From Thereva unica (lineage: Eukaryota > Arthropoda > Insecta > Diptera > Therevidae), in contig OX465284.1 of assembly GCA_949987705.1 (NCBI GenBank), positions 110,839,163-110,903,162 of the forward strand: a stretch of 64,000 bases of DNA, in the 5' to 3' direction. A program made the translations under genes and the position numbers. Below are positions 11,611-21,032 of this stretch, in pieces; position 1 is the stretch's first letter; each line of letters begins with the position of its first letter. The notes below the pieces were generated by a model. The model ran no database searches, had not been told where the DNA came from, and worked only from the letters and a program-made list of their open reading frames with translations.

Positions 11611-12459
11611 CAGTGGTTCCCAAACTTTAATTCGTACGGAACCTTTCTACAATGTATAAAATTTGGCGGAACCCAACGATGAAAAAATAAAATAATATAT
11701 GATATACATATGTGTATATTTATCCTTTAATATATTTTAAAACGTTGTTATTAGCTCGCTTTCTTGTCTGTCTGTTTGTCCGGTACATATCTTCCAATCG
11801 ATTGAATACTTCCGGTTACCCGATCATCCTGAAATTTTGCACACAGCTCCGATGACAATGTAATATGGTATACTCATTATACCGTTAGATCCATGGCGGC
11901 CGTCTCAAGAGGACGGATTACTGTTTCTTCGCGGAACAAATTTTGCAATCAATTTTTCAAATACTTCCGGATATCCTATCATGCTGAAATTTTGCATACA
12001 GCTTTAGCTCCGATGACAATGCAATATGGTATTCTCAATATGCCTTTAGATGGCGACAGTCTCAAGAGGGTGGATTGAAATATTCTTCACAACCCCTTCG
12101 ACATGGGTATCAAATGAAAGGATGTGATAAGTAGAACACCATAAGCAATATAGTATGTATACTACAATATATCGTTTGGCCCATGGCGGCCATCTCAAGA
12201 GGGCGGATTACCATTTTCTTCACAACCCCCTCGACATGGGAATATGGAATGGCGGGCAAAATGTTACGCGGCTTGACGTAGACCAAATTTTAAGGAAGAA
12301 GGGCCACTCGGACTTTTTGATTAGCAAGAACACGTTAAACGGCCGGCGCAGCGCCAGTGAGTCTGCGAATGTATTTGCGCTTCGGCGCTGGTGACACGGA
12401 ACCCTAAAATTTTTTCGTGGAACCGTAAGGTTCCGCGGAACCCACTTTGCGAATCACTG
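11611..12459. mobile_element. Non-autonomous hAT-like element with 8-bp target-site duplication
   Basis: CTGTACAG occurs at 11603..11610 and 12460..12467, giving an exact 8-bp duplication, the size made by hAT transposases. The ends are CAGTGGTTCCCAAAC and, reversed, CAGTGATTCGCAAAG, which fit the CAGTGGTTC-type hAT terminal repeat. The 849-bp interior has no transposase. It holds about three partial copies of a 133-157 bp unit (ATGGCGGCCGTCTCAAGAGG, CTGAAATTTTGCACACAGC, CCGATGACAATG). This is a MITE-like derivative carrying internal repeats. Confidence 0.85.
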
Positions 12460-12467
12460 CTGTACAG

Positions 12468-15180
12468 TCATCAGGCAGAGGAATGAACTCTTCCAGGGTC
12501 TGATTAGAACTGACCTCCACAGGCATGCATCGCCCTTTTATAGCTGTGTCTTGTTGCGCGTTTCTGCTCTTTTTCGTAACGTTTTGCAGCGGTATCGTCT
12601 TTTCTTTACAGCGGTGAATTTGTTTTGTTTTAGGTTTACAGCGGTTCCTGTTTACAAACTGTCAAAATAAAATGACGTATTATTTTGACATGTGTCACCC
12701 CTTAAAGGCGTTCGTCATAACGATGAATTTTCGTCATATTTCGATCAATAAACTTATTTTTTTACGATTCGAATTGAAAATATTTAATTTAAGTTTTAAT
12801 TTAATTAAAGAAGTTGCGCAATCAACGATACGATAGAAGTTCGTCGCATGACGTGATTGCGGCGCTTGTTACTTCATACATATTCCACAAGCGGGAATTA
12901 AGAGCTATTGTCTTCTGCCAAGAGCAAACTAAAATTAATAACAAAGCATTATTCCAATTAATTTGCATTTAAAATCATTCATTATTCAAAATAGTTTGGA
13001 GAAAGTCATGCCCCATAATTCAGCACCTTTGTGGAAATTAATTCCGAAATTAAACAAAGACGCGCCCCGTGCGCGTTCCGCCCGAATTCTTTAGTGAAAT
13101 GCGGTGTGTATTAATTTACGTTTAAAATCGGTTGATGTTCGTACCCTCTTAAGAGCGCTCTTTTACTTGCACATCCTTTGGCAACTTATCACACACTCAC
13201 AGGCACACACTCCTTAGTTCATTACATCCCTTTCATTCCATGTCTAAAGCTCCCAGACTCAACAGGGGCGGCAAAACGTAACGACTATACACACAGACAG
13301 ACAGACTGACTGCCATGTTGCGAAACTAGTTTCTCGCTCTCGAAACAAAACCAGAAGTCCTTCAGCGCTCGTTTCGTCCTAAATAGAGGACTTAAGGTAC
13401 TTAGGACTACTACATCACGTACCGTAAATAAAAGAAACGGCTGAGGCTGGTGTGGGTGTGTGTGTGTGTGGGTGGGAGCACAGTCGGGATTATCTTCAAA
13501 GATAATTGATTTTTCGCATCTTGAAATCTTTTTTCTCACCCCTTCGACGACGGACGACGGAGCGGAAATGTGGCAACTTTACGGCTTTGGGATATTTTTA
13601 GATTATTATCCTGAAAAGTCATCGCACCTAGGGTAGTCGTCGGACGCCGGGGCACAGTAGTAGGGAAATGTAAGAAACGGTCAACAGGAAGAACCTAGGG
13701 CCCTGGAGCTGCAGTTGACATAACTTCTCGTTGTGTCGGATGACATCCGCAAAAAAATCAAGGCCGAACGAGGAGGAATATACAGCTGGGGCCACTGCAC
13801 CCAGCGGGTGACGACCTTATTATCGCAAGCCCCGTCCTATCGGCGATGTCCGAATGATGTATGCTTGGGAATTCCTTGTGGTGCCAGGACCTTTGTTTTC
13901 CTTTTCGCAAGAAAAACGAATCGACCAAAATAAATCTCAATTTCGTTACGATTCCATTCATTTCGGCTCGGAATTGTTTCGGGCGTCCGCCAAACGGAAA
14001 TTTTATGTGCGGGATTATGACGAATGAAATTCCCCGAAAATAAGTTGCCGCTGTAGGTCTATTTTGGGGTCCGAAATCCCGGCTCCGCCCTGCCCCCGCC
14101 AAAGGGTTTTTTTTCTGTGGATTCATCTTAATTGATGAGAACTTTCCGGCTGGGTTCTCTCCGCCACTCTATATGTATTTTTGGGATACAGGCTTGAAAC
14201 ACGTACCGGGCTCATCCTTATGGGTTGCGCTTGTTTTTTTTGTTGCTCCTTATTCTTTTGTTTCTGTAAAGAATTGAATGACCACGATGCGGGTGGACCC
14301 TGCGAGTACCCAAAAAGGGATCCTATGAGACGTCACACAGACACCCAACCTCACGTCTGGGGGTAGGATCCGCAGTGGAGTTATATGGTGAGTTTTCCTA
14401 GGGATTTTATGAGCCGTATTTGTGCGATGAAGGATTAGGAAGGAATTATTGAAAATATACAGAAAAGGTCCTTTTCGGTAAATTTTGCTCCCCAAGTTTC
14501 CCATCCAGCTTTGAATGGCAAAGCAGGAAATGTCCTAAGACGGAATTTAGATTAAATTTACTGAAGTTGATCCCGTAAGAAAACCACTTGGAGACATTGT
14601 TGTTGTTGTCAGATTAAATTCGAACTTAAGCCAAGCCCTTGACGAATGAATTTCGGTTTGCTGCTTCTATTTAAAGGAATCTCTCTCCTTTTGCAACTCG
14701 ACTCGGGGAATAAAAACCAGACCTTTGAAAGTTTTTGTAGGTCGTTTTCGTTGTAGATCTTTAAGGCGAACTTTTTTGTATCAGGACAATCAACTCAGCG
14801 AAACTTTCAATTACCAGAAATCGTACGATGTTTCGATTAGGAAATCCACTTCCAATCGATTAAGTGATTTTATTGATTGAAAAGTTTGATTTTATGTTGG
14901 CACGTGTCCTTCGGCTCTTGTTCTTCTTCGACAATATTTTTCTGTAGAAATGCGCTTTGCAAAGAGTCTTTCGAAGGAAATGGAATTGGATTACATCCAC
15001 CTTGCAACGCGTGAAACGAGAATATAGAAAAAGAAGCCCTTGACTGGAATCCACAAGAAACTCGTCGAGTTGAAAGATCTAGAACAACGTGGAGAAGAGC
15101 CTTATTAACGATACCGAAACAATTGGGAGATCCTGGACGGAACTGAGAGCTGTCAGACAAAACAGAATCCATTGAAGGTC
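12468..15180. other. Unassigned intronic DNA
   Basis: No gene or recognisable transposon in 2.7 kb. A GT-rich run lies at 13450-13475. AT-rich sequence at 12700-13030 includes TTTGACATGTGTCA-type words seen near other DNA transposons but no clear ends. Open frames up to 122 codons overlap on both strands and have no domain. Confidence 0.45.
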
Positions 15181-15240
15181 AACAGTTTCCGCCCTATGTC
15201 CCACGAAGAATTTAAGGAACGGCAGAAGAAGAAGAAGAAA
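15181..15240 (+). repeat. Short dispersed repeat with (AAG)n tail, copy 1
   Basis: AACAGTTTCCGCCCTATGTC then CCACGAAGAATTTAAGGAAC and an AAG/GAA tail. The same 50-60 bp, again ending in (GAA)n, occurs at 39.08-39.15 kb on the plus strand and at 25.07-25.13 kb on the minus strand. A conserved body ending in a 3-bp microsatellite is typical of the 3' end of a SINE or RTE-type element. The 5' limit is unclear. Confidence 0.65.
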
Positions 15241-15636
15241 GGCAAGAGGTGTCATTTTAATCTTTGCGCCATTTTCGAACTGTCAAAATACATGGTGCGC
15301 CATCTAGACTTTCGGTAATTAAACAGCATGCTGCTTTCTGAATCAGATTGGAGTAAAGCATCAACTGCAAACTTTTTATTTGACAGTTACACACAGTTTT
15401 ATTTGACAGTTTTTTGTCTCCGTTTGTTAAAATTCAAGCAAAACCAATATTTATAGTTAAAAATAACAGTTTCTACTTCATTGTACTCCACTTTCCACTT
15501 GTTCTCCTCCCCATTGTTTGAAATCATCCCCACAAATTTCGAAATGTCAAAAATTGCTGCCCTCTGAGCAAAGCAGCAAAATTAGAAATAGAAATTAATA
15601 AGCAGCAGCAGCAGTTTTTATGTCATATAACCACCA

Positions 15637-15720
15637 TTAGCCTAACTATAATGGTCTTAACATATCTTAAGATACCTTAAGATTTATTCCGTTAGTATTA
15701 AATGTCATGACTTAAGCAGT
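15637..15720. repeat. Partial copy of the CTTAAG-rich MITE
   Basis: TAGCCTAACTATAATGGTCT followed by TAACATATCTTAAGATACC resembles the right-end arm of the MITE at 16317..16526 (AGGCCTTACTACAATGGTCT, reversed strand). Only one arm is recognisable and it is diverged. Confidence 0.45.
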
Positions 15721-15801
15721 CTTTCGTTAAATTTCCGAATCTTTGGTAAAGTGATAAACGTACGGTAACGAGCATACAAAACTTAAACAATCATAAGAAA
15801 A

Positions 15802-16295
15802 CTCCTCCTCAACTCCTTCTGGGGGCCTCGGTAGCCTAGGGAGTAAGGCGCCTGGCTACTATCCCAGAGGTCCCGGGTTCGATTCCCGGCGGTGCCCCGG
15901 TCCTAGCCTTTCCCAATTTCCCACCCACATAACTTTCCTTCTTTCTTCTTCCCTCTTTACATTCCTGATCCCTCCTGTCATAGCCTTCCTTAGCCCTTCC
16001 CCGCCCCACCAAAAAAGCGCATGTCATCGGTTGGTTGATGAGATTCAACTCGTTTCAGGAGGCATAACACTCCAGCGAGTTGTTTCTCGATGCCCCGATG
16101 TCAAAGTCGCGACAGTAATGGTTGGAAGTAGGTGGACTAAAAAATATCGCGGGTAGGTTGTGACAGTTCCTTTCTTCCCCGACTAGAGCTGCTGTTCGAC
16201 ATTGCATTCTATATGAAGAAAATAGATTGTCGACACAGTATAAAGGGCGTTTCCTGTGACTCTAGTCTTTCACATAAAAAAAAAAAAAAAAAAAA
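15802..16295 (+). mobile_element. tRNA-derived SINE, full length, 13-bp target-site duplication
   Basis: AATCATAAGAAAA occurs at 15789..15801 and 16296..16308. Between them the tRNA-like head has an A-box-like TAGCCTAGGGAGTAAGGCG and a B box GGTTCGATTCCC at 15877-15888. The roughly 380-bp body contains GCATGTCATCGGTTGGTTGA and ATCGCGGGTAGGTTGTGACA, and the element ends in a poly(A) tract at 16276-16297. The RNA polymerase III boxes and A tail indicate a retroposed SINE. Two other copies with the same body lie on the minus strand at 26.0 and 38.7 kb. Confidence 0.92.
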
Positions 16296-16316
16296 AATCA
16301 TAAGAAAAGTGTCATA

Positions 16317-16526
16317 AGGCCTAATTACGTACAATGAACTTAAGACGACTTAAGATTCCTCGTCAATTCCTTTTAAGACTGATGGCGAATTATCTGTCAA
16401 AACTGAATGAATCTTAACCTGAGCTGTAAAGCTTAAAATTCTTTAAGTTTTGACATAAAATTAGCTAGTCTTAAGGGAATTTGATGAGGAATCTTAAGTC
16501 GTCTTAAGACCATTGTAGTAAGGCCT
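16317..16526. mobile_element. Palindromic MITE with about 60-bp arms rich in CTTAAG
   Basis: The left arm contains ACTTAAGACGACTTAAGATT followed by CCTCGTCAATTCC. The right arm, reversed, reads TCTTAAGACGACTTAAGATT followed by CCTCATCAAATTCCC. The outer ends are AGGCCTAATTACGTACAATG and AGGCCTTACTACAATG. Total length is 210 bp, with roughly 80 bp of unpaired centre and no coding. The long arms make it a strong hairpin in either strand. Confidence 0.82.
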
Positions 16527-16802
16527 ATTTTCTCTTGCCTTTATATTTCTTGAAATGGAATTGGTAAAATTTGGAGATGAAATTTACTTGTCAAATTTTA
16601 CAACCTTAAGATCCTTAAGGTCAAATTTAGTTGAACTTAAGATCCATTAAGATTTGACATATTTGACAGTTCTGACTCATAGCTAAAATGGTACTGACTG
16701 AATTACGTTTCAAAATCGTGTTCATTTGCCGAAATCAGCATAAAAATGTCAGATTTATTCAATGTTGAAGTATCAAAAGTGTAGATGGCGCACCCTGTAC
16801 AG

Positions 16803-17195
16803 CTGTTATTACGATGACATTTGACGAGAAAAACTTGGAGGTTTTCAGATGTGGGTCGACAACTCGTAAAACGCATTAAAATAGTGAAAATTCTCTATAA
16901 AAATGGAGAAAATATTGTGAAAACGGTTCTTACTGCTTGTGATCATCATCAAGCGCCTTCTTGCGCAGGTAAAGTGAAGTTAACCAATAAATTCGAACGC
17001 CTCGGACAAGTTAGTGATGTGAAAACTGCAACTCAAACTCGTCCGGCTACGTCAGCTAAAAATATCGCCACTATAGCTGAATCGCGAAGTTGATCCATTT
17101 CGAAACGTTCGCAGAAATTGGGGATAACACAAGCCAGTTTGCACTGTATAGTTTGCCTAATTAGCGAGCGCAAACTTCAAAACCTACCAAGCCAA
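16803..17195 (+). pseudogene. Transposase N-terminal helix-turn-helix (Tc1/mariner-like, DUF4817-type), broken
   Basis: The frame from about 16821 gives RIKIVKILYKNGENIVKTVL, KLTNKFERLGQVSDVKTATQ and SAKNIATIAESRS. After a stop the match continues with SISKRSQKLGITQASLHCI. This is the order of the N-terminal DNA-binding domain found in transposase-like proteins annotated as DUF4817. The DDE catalytic domain is missing. It starts a few bases after a TIR ending in CACCCTGTA, so it may belong to a second element using the same kind of end. Confidence 0.72.
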
Positions 17196-20107
17196 GTTGT
17201 AAGTGATATCGTGCCTAGGACGTCATGGCAGTTGTTATACAGAAAGCAGCGCACGTTCTCAACTCCTTCTGTTTTATTAATTAATAACATGCAATTTACA
17301 AATCCATAAACAACTCGTAACAGCGATAACACTTCTGGCAGACTGATAGGGGCCCAACCTAAGGCTCGTCAGGGTAGAACATTTACATTCCATTAACCCC
17401 CAAAAAGAATTAATTTACAAAAGTTTCCGCTTCCAGAACCCCAGAATACCGGTGTACGACATTGTCTTTGCCGCGTCCCGAAAACAGACGGGATGGAGCG
17501 CGACAGAAACCGAACTTAACGCAATCAATTTTGCTGGGAATCCAAACTTTTCAAATCGATTGACAACGAAAACAGCCAGCCGAAAACACCACCACCACCA
17601 CTTCGCATCTATACATCCTTTGCACGCGGTGTGGCGGGCGGGCCTCCTGCCGCCCTGAGATCGTAACACAATTACCAGGCAGCCACTTATAAATTTGCTG
17701 ACATCCTCCTCAACGTGTCGAGAAAAATTGCCAGGAAGCAGTCGGGAAGCGAAATTGATTACTCCCCTCCAGCAGCTCCATCTGTAGAACGACACGCACA
17801 TCTCTTCTGAACTGACAACTAAATGTGAAGCAAAAGGAGTCCTAGCGGCAAAGGATCAATGGGGACGCCAACCGACATGATGGGATTATATCCTGTATCC
17901 TTGCGCCTTTCCTTAATATCTGACGATCTGAAGTTAGCGGTATCATCGATTGCACAGATGGATGGCGGCTGGCTGGAGGAGCAGCGTTATTACCACACAC
18001 ACACACACAGGTTGGGCGGGCGCGCAGACAGGCTGCCAGAAAGTCGCCTCGGAAATACGACATGGCACTCAGGTGTAAGACAACTACTGATGTAGCAGCA
18101 TCACCCCCGCTTGAATACCCCATCGATTCACAAGAGATTCAGGGCAATCTGTCGGGATAACAAGCTCCTAATGTCACAGAGGCCATCTGATGGATGGATT
18201 AACTGAACGACCCCCCGGGGAACCGCCCCGACGTGCTTGAGTCAATTAAAGCATTTCTTGTTGCGCTGTCCAAACCTCTCCGATAGAGGCACCGGATCCA
18301 CCCTTGTCTACATGTCGGGGCTGGAATGCCGTTGTGAGTTTAGAGAGTCTCCTGGAATGGATTAAGGACACCAGCCCCCAACCGCCGTCGTACATCGAAC
18401 ATTGAAATATTCTGTGCTTGCAGGCCTTGTTCAACCCACAAAATTAAGCTTGTCCGACAAGGTGGCGTGGAGGGGGGTACCTAAAGAAATATTCGAAAGG
18501 GTTGACGAACTTGTTGGAACTCATTGTTGCATATTGGCACGGTGCAACGTATCTAGCGAGACTTTTTGAATAGGCTTTGAAATTAAGACGACGTCGCTAT
18601 CAACAAGACGACATAGTCCTATAAAGGTTTTCCTGTTGAAACAACCCAACCAGCACTTATTGACAGCGAGAAATTCAGAAAGGAGACGCCTCTGTTTACT
18701 TAGAAAACGGACTCGAACCTGACTAGTGCCGCCTTAAATTACACATCGACTACCCTAGGAATTTATAGCGATTTAGGTGGCACTTTGCTGGCTCTCTCGA
18801 GCAACAAGCCAAACAATCTTGTTCAGGAAGTAATAAAGTCCCATTTATATATAAACGCACTTAATCCGGGAATCCCATAAGAGGGGACCAATTTTCAATT
18901 AAATTTCCCCCCGACGTCCGTCGCCCTGGAAAACTGATGACTAAGTCGCAAATTCTTAAAATATTCCCAACCAGCCGGGTTCGGACGCAATTTAGTAGGG
19001 CTTTCATTAGCCCCCTTTAAGGGTATTAGAATTTTCAAATTATCCCCTCCCCTTGCCATTGGTCGCACCGACCGACACCCCCCCCCTACCGCGCCGGCCC
19101 GGCTGTATTGAACTTCTGCTTATCCAAGTGAATCTTTTAATAGTAAGGACAACACAAAATTGGAATAAGATTACCCCCAAAGTATTCTGGGCGACCTTTT
19201 GAATTATTTAGGTGGACCCACAGAAGCAGGTCCTGTACCGTTATTTGTCCTGGGAAATGTCGCCTCTGGTTACCCTTTTTGGGGCTTTTCCGGACGACGT
19301 TTACGATAATTAGCTTATGTGGAGCGCCCCCCCGTTCATTTAATTACTGCGCACCCTTGTTGTCCTTTAAGCACCCTCCATCCTCCGTGGTGGAGCTGTT
19401 GCTCTCATGAATTTTGAAGGATTCCAATTATTATCACGGGCTTTTTTGAGGGATTTTTTTCCCTCGCGTCAGGGATGAAATTGGACGACGGACAAGGGCC
19501 AGGCATGGCGGCAGGAGTGATTTATTTTTATTATTGGTGATTTTCCCACCGCTTGTGTCCGGGCTTATACCTGGGATCTCTCGTCCTGCACGCAATTCCA
19601 TTAACTATTATATTTCGCCTGTATGCAGCAGGAGCGCCACAGCCCCCGGTCTCGAGCTGTTTGCATCCCAATCGAAAAGGATACTGTTCGTTTTTTCCCC
19701 CTGTCACTTGGGGCGAAATCCTTTTTTGATTAAATTTGTAAACTTTCCCTTTTTCCTTTTTGGATTTGGTCGGCAGGCATGGAAACATAATCTCAGCCCC
19801 GAAGCCCCTAGGGCGCTCAACTTTGTCCTCATTTTGTTTGGTGAAGTAACTGTAAATCTTTCCGGCTATTAGGGATATGCTTAAAGGAACACAAAAGTCG
19901 TATTGGGATTTTGTAGTATACACACGTATATGTGTGTCAAGAGTGTTAAGGATTCGATAAGTATTAAATTACATTCGTTCTCTGTGCTTGCTGTGTGCTG
20001 TACCTTTGTTGTTGTTGTTGTAGCTTGTTCCGTTTACATTTTTTGCCTTCGACTACAGGATCAGGAATTGCTTTTTAACCTTTTGTTTGTCTTTTATTTA
20101 TTTACAG
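17196..20107. other. Unassigned intronic DNA upstream of receptor exon
   Basis: About 2.9 kb of intron with no recognised element. A CA microsatellite lies at 17993-18010. The final part (19970-20107) has T-rich tracts, a GTTGTTGTTGTTG run and ends in the polypyrimidine tract and TTTACAG acceptor of the exon. Confidence 0.55.
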
Positions 20108-20247
20108 CGTGCACAGCTGGTCCTCATGAAAAACGTCTTCTTCATCACCTCTTAGATGCCTACAATGTTCTCGAACGCCCTGTGGTCAACGAATCCGATC
20201 CATTGCAATTAAGTTTTGGACTGACACTTATGCAAATTATTGACGTG
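20108..20247 (+). CDS. Nicotinic acetylcholine receptor alpha-type subunit, internal exon (N-terminal ligand-binding domain)
   Basis: This is an internal exon of a ligand-gated cation channel subunit, membrane-bound at cholinergic synapses in arthropods. The frame (tgc at 20110) encodes CTAGPHEKRLLHHLLDAY, then NVLERPVVNESDPLQLSFG and LTLMQIIDV. GPHEKRLL...YN.LERPV.NES.PL..FGLTL.QIIDV is the start of the mature extracellular domain in insect nAChR alpha5/6/7-like subunits. NES is a possible N-glycosylation site. The acceptor is TTTACAG ending at 20107 and the donor GTAAGT starts at 20248. The exon begins with two bases of a split codon and ends on a codon boundary. A second AG nine bases in (after 20116) would remove three codons without changing phase. 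The signal-peptide exon is not in the window, and I cannot tell alpha5, 6 and 7 apart. Confidence 0.94.
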
Positions 20248-20344
20248 GTAAGTATCCTAGGATGTAGTCACAATGTTCTTTGATTTACTTAAGTTAGAGG
20301 TGGTTTTTGTTGGCATTATTGTGAGCTAATATGGATCAAACAGA

Positions 20345-20965
20345 ATTCGATACTATAACTTTCAGAACCTCTTAGCCTAACATCCTTCCGGCTCAAGATA
20401 CTGGAAAAGGTCAGCAACTCTCACATCCGCCAGTCTATAGAGGTAGATCAACTAAGACAGCTTGGTACGAGATGAGAGAGCTATCGAAAGAACCTTGCAT
20501 TACCAACAATACTCCTAGACATAGAAGGCACCCTTAAAAATGTACGTACTAAATCGAATCGAATCTTTACACAGCCTTGGTACGTCCAATCCTCACATAC
20601 GGCGCTGGTGTAGTGCCCATCGCTGAGCAAGTGATATAATGTGAAGTTTGGAAGGGAGTAGGTACTGGGATACTTGGACATGGGAACTACGTCCCTTGGT
20701 TCCCATGTCCAAGTATCCCACTACCTACTAAAGGGTCTAGAGGACGGCAACAATAAAAACAGCAAATTCCTTGAGAAGATGTCCAATGAACGTCCTTGAT
20801 GTACTCTTGCGCCTGCTTCCCTCATCATCCACCATCATATCAAACAACTAGCTTCGTGCAGTGCTCTTACACTAAGAGAATCCAGTTCCTGGATCTAAAA
20901 ACCCTTTTGTCATAGCAACTTACTAAAGCTTTTTTCTTCCCAAGAGGTAAAAAGCTATCGCTACT
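20345..20965 (+). pseudogene. LINE RT fragment (I/LOA/Jockey-like), interrupted
   Basis: Across frames: LTSFRLKILEKVSNSHIRQS (RT fingers region, near 20380-20440), LDIEGTLKNVRTKS (near 20520; compare LDIEGAFDN), then LYTALVRPILTYGAG (near 20570-20610), normally far downstream in the RT thumb. The catalytic centre is deleted. After the palindrome at 20654..20732, coding similarity resumes weakly with MNVLDVLLRLLPSS. Stops and shifts are frequent. It lies about 100 bp after the receptor exon's donor site. Confidence 0.68.
20654..20732. mobile_element. Short palindromic TIR element inserted in a LINE
   Basis: Arm 1 is 20657..20687 and arm 2 is 20699..20729. They are reverse complements over 31 nt with one mismatch (AGTAGGTACTGGGATACTTG...), separated by 11 nt. 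The same terminal word AGTAGGTACTG...CTTGG..ATGGGAACTA ends elements at 22286, 56369, 58642 and, in a variant form, 62240/62428. This looks like two transposon ends left with almost nothing between them. Confidence 0.75.
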
Positions 20966-21032
20966 AAACCTAAAAAGCCTCCAGTCTCCCCAGGGACTGG
21001 CTTTTAAGCATTACGTCGCGGGGTTGTCTCAG

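Larger units (their letters stand above)
15291..16797. mobile_element. TA-flanked Tc1/mariner-like TIR element (non-autonomous, nested insertions)
   Basis: The left end CATGGTGCGCCATCTAGACT and the right end, reversed, CAGGGTGCGCCATCTACACT form a TIR of about 23 bp flanked by TA on both sides. An isolated right end with the same word and the same inner 30 bp lies at 23190..23244. The interior is non-coding and hosts other insertions: a complete tRNA-derived SINE at 15802..16295 and a palindromic MITE at 16317..16526. Transposase-like coding sequence starts immediately outside the right TIR at 16803. Confidence 0.75.
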
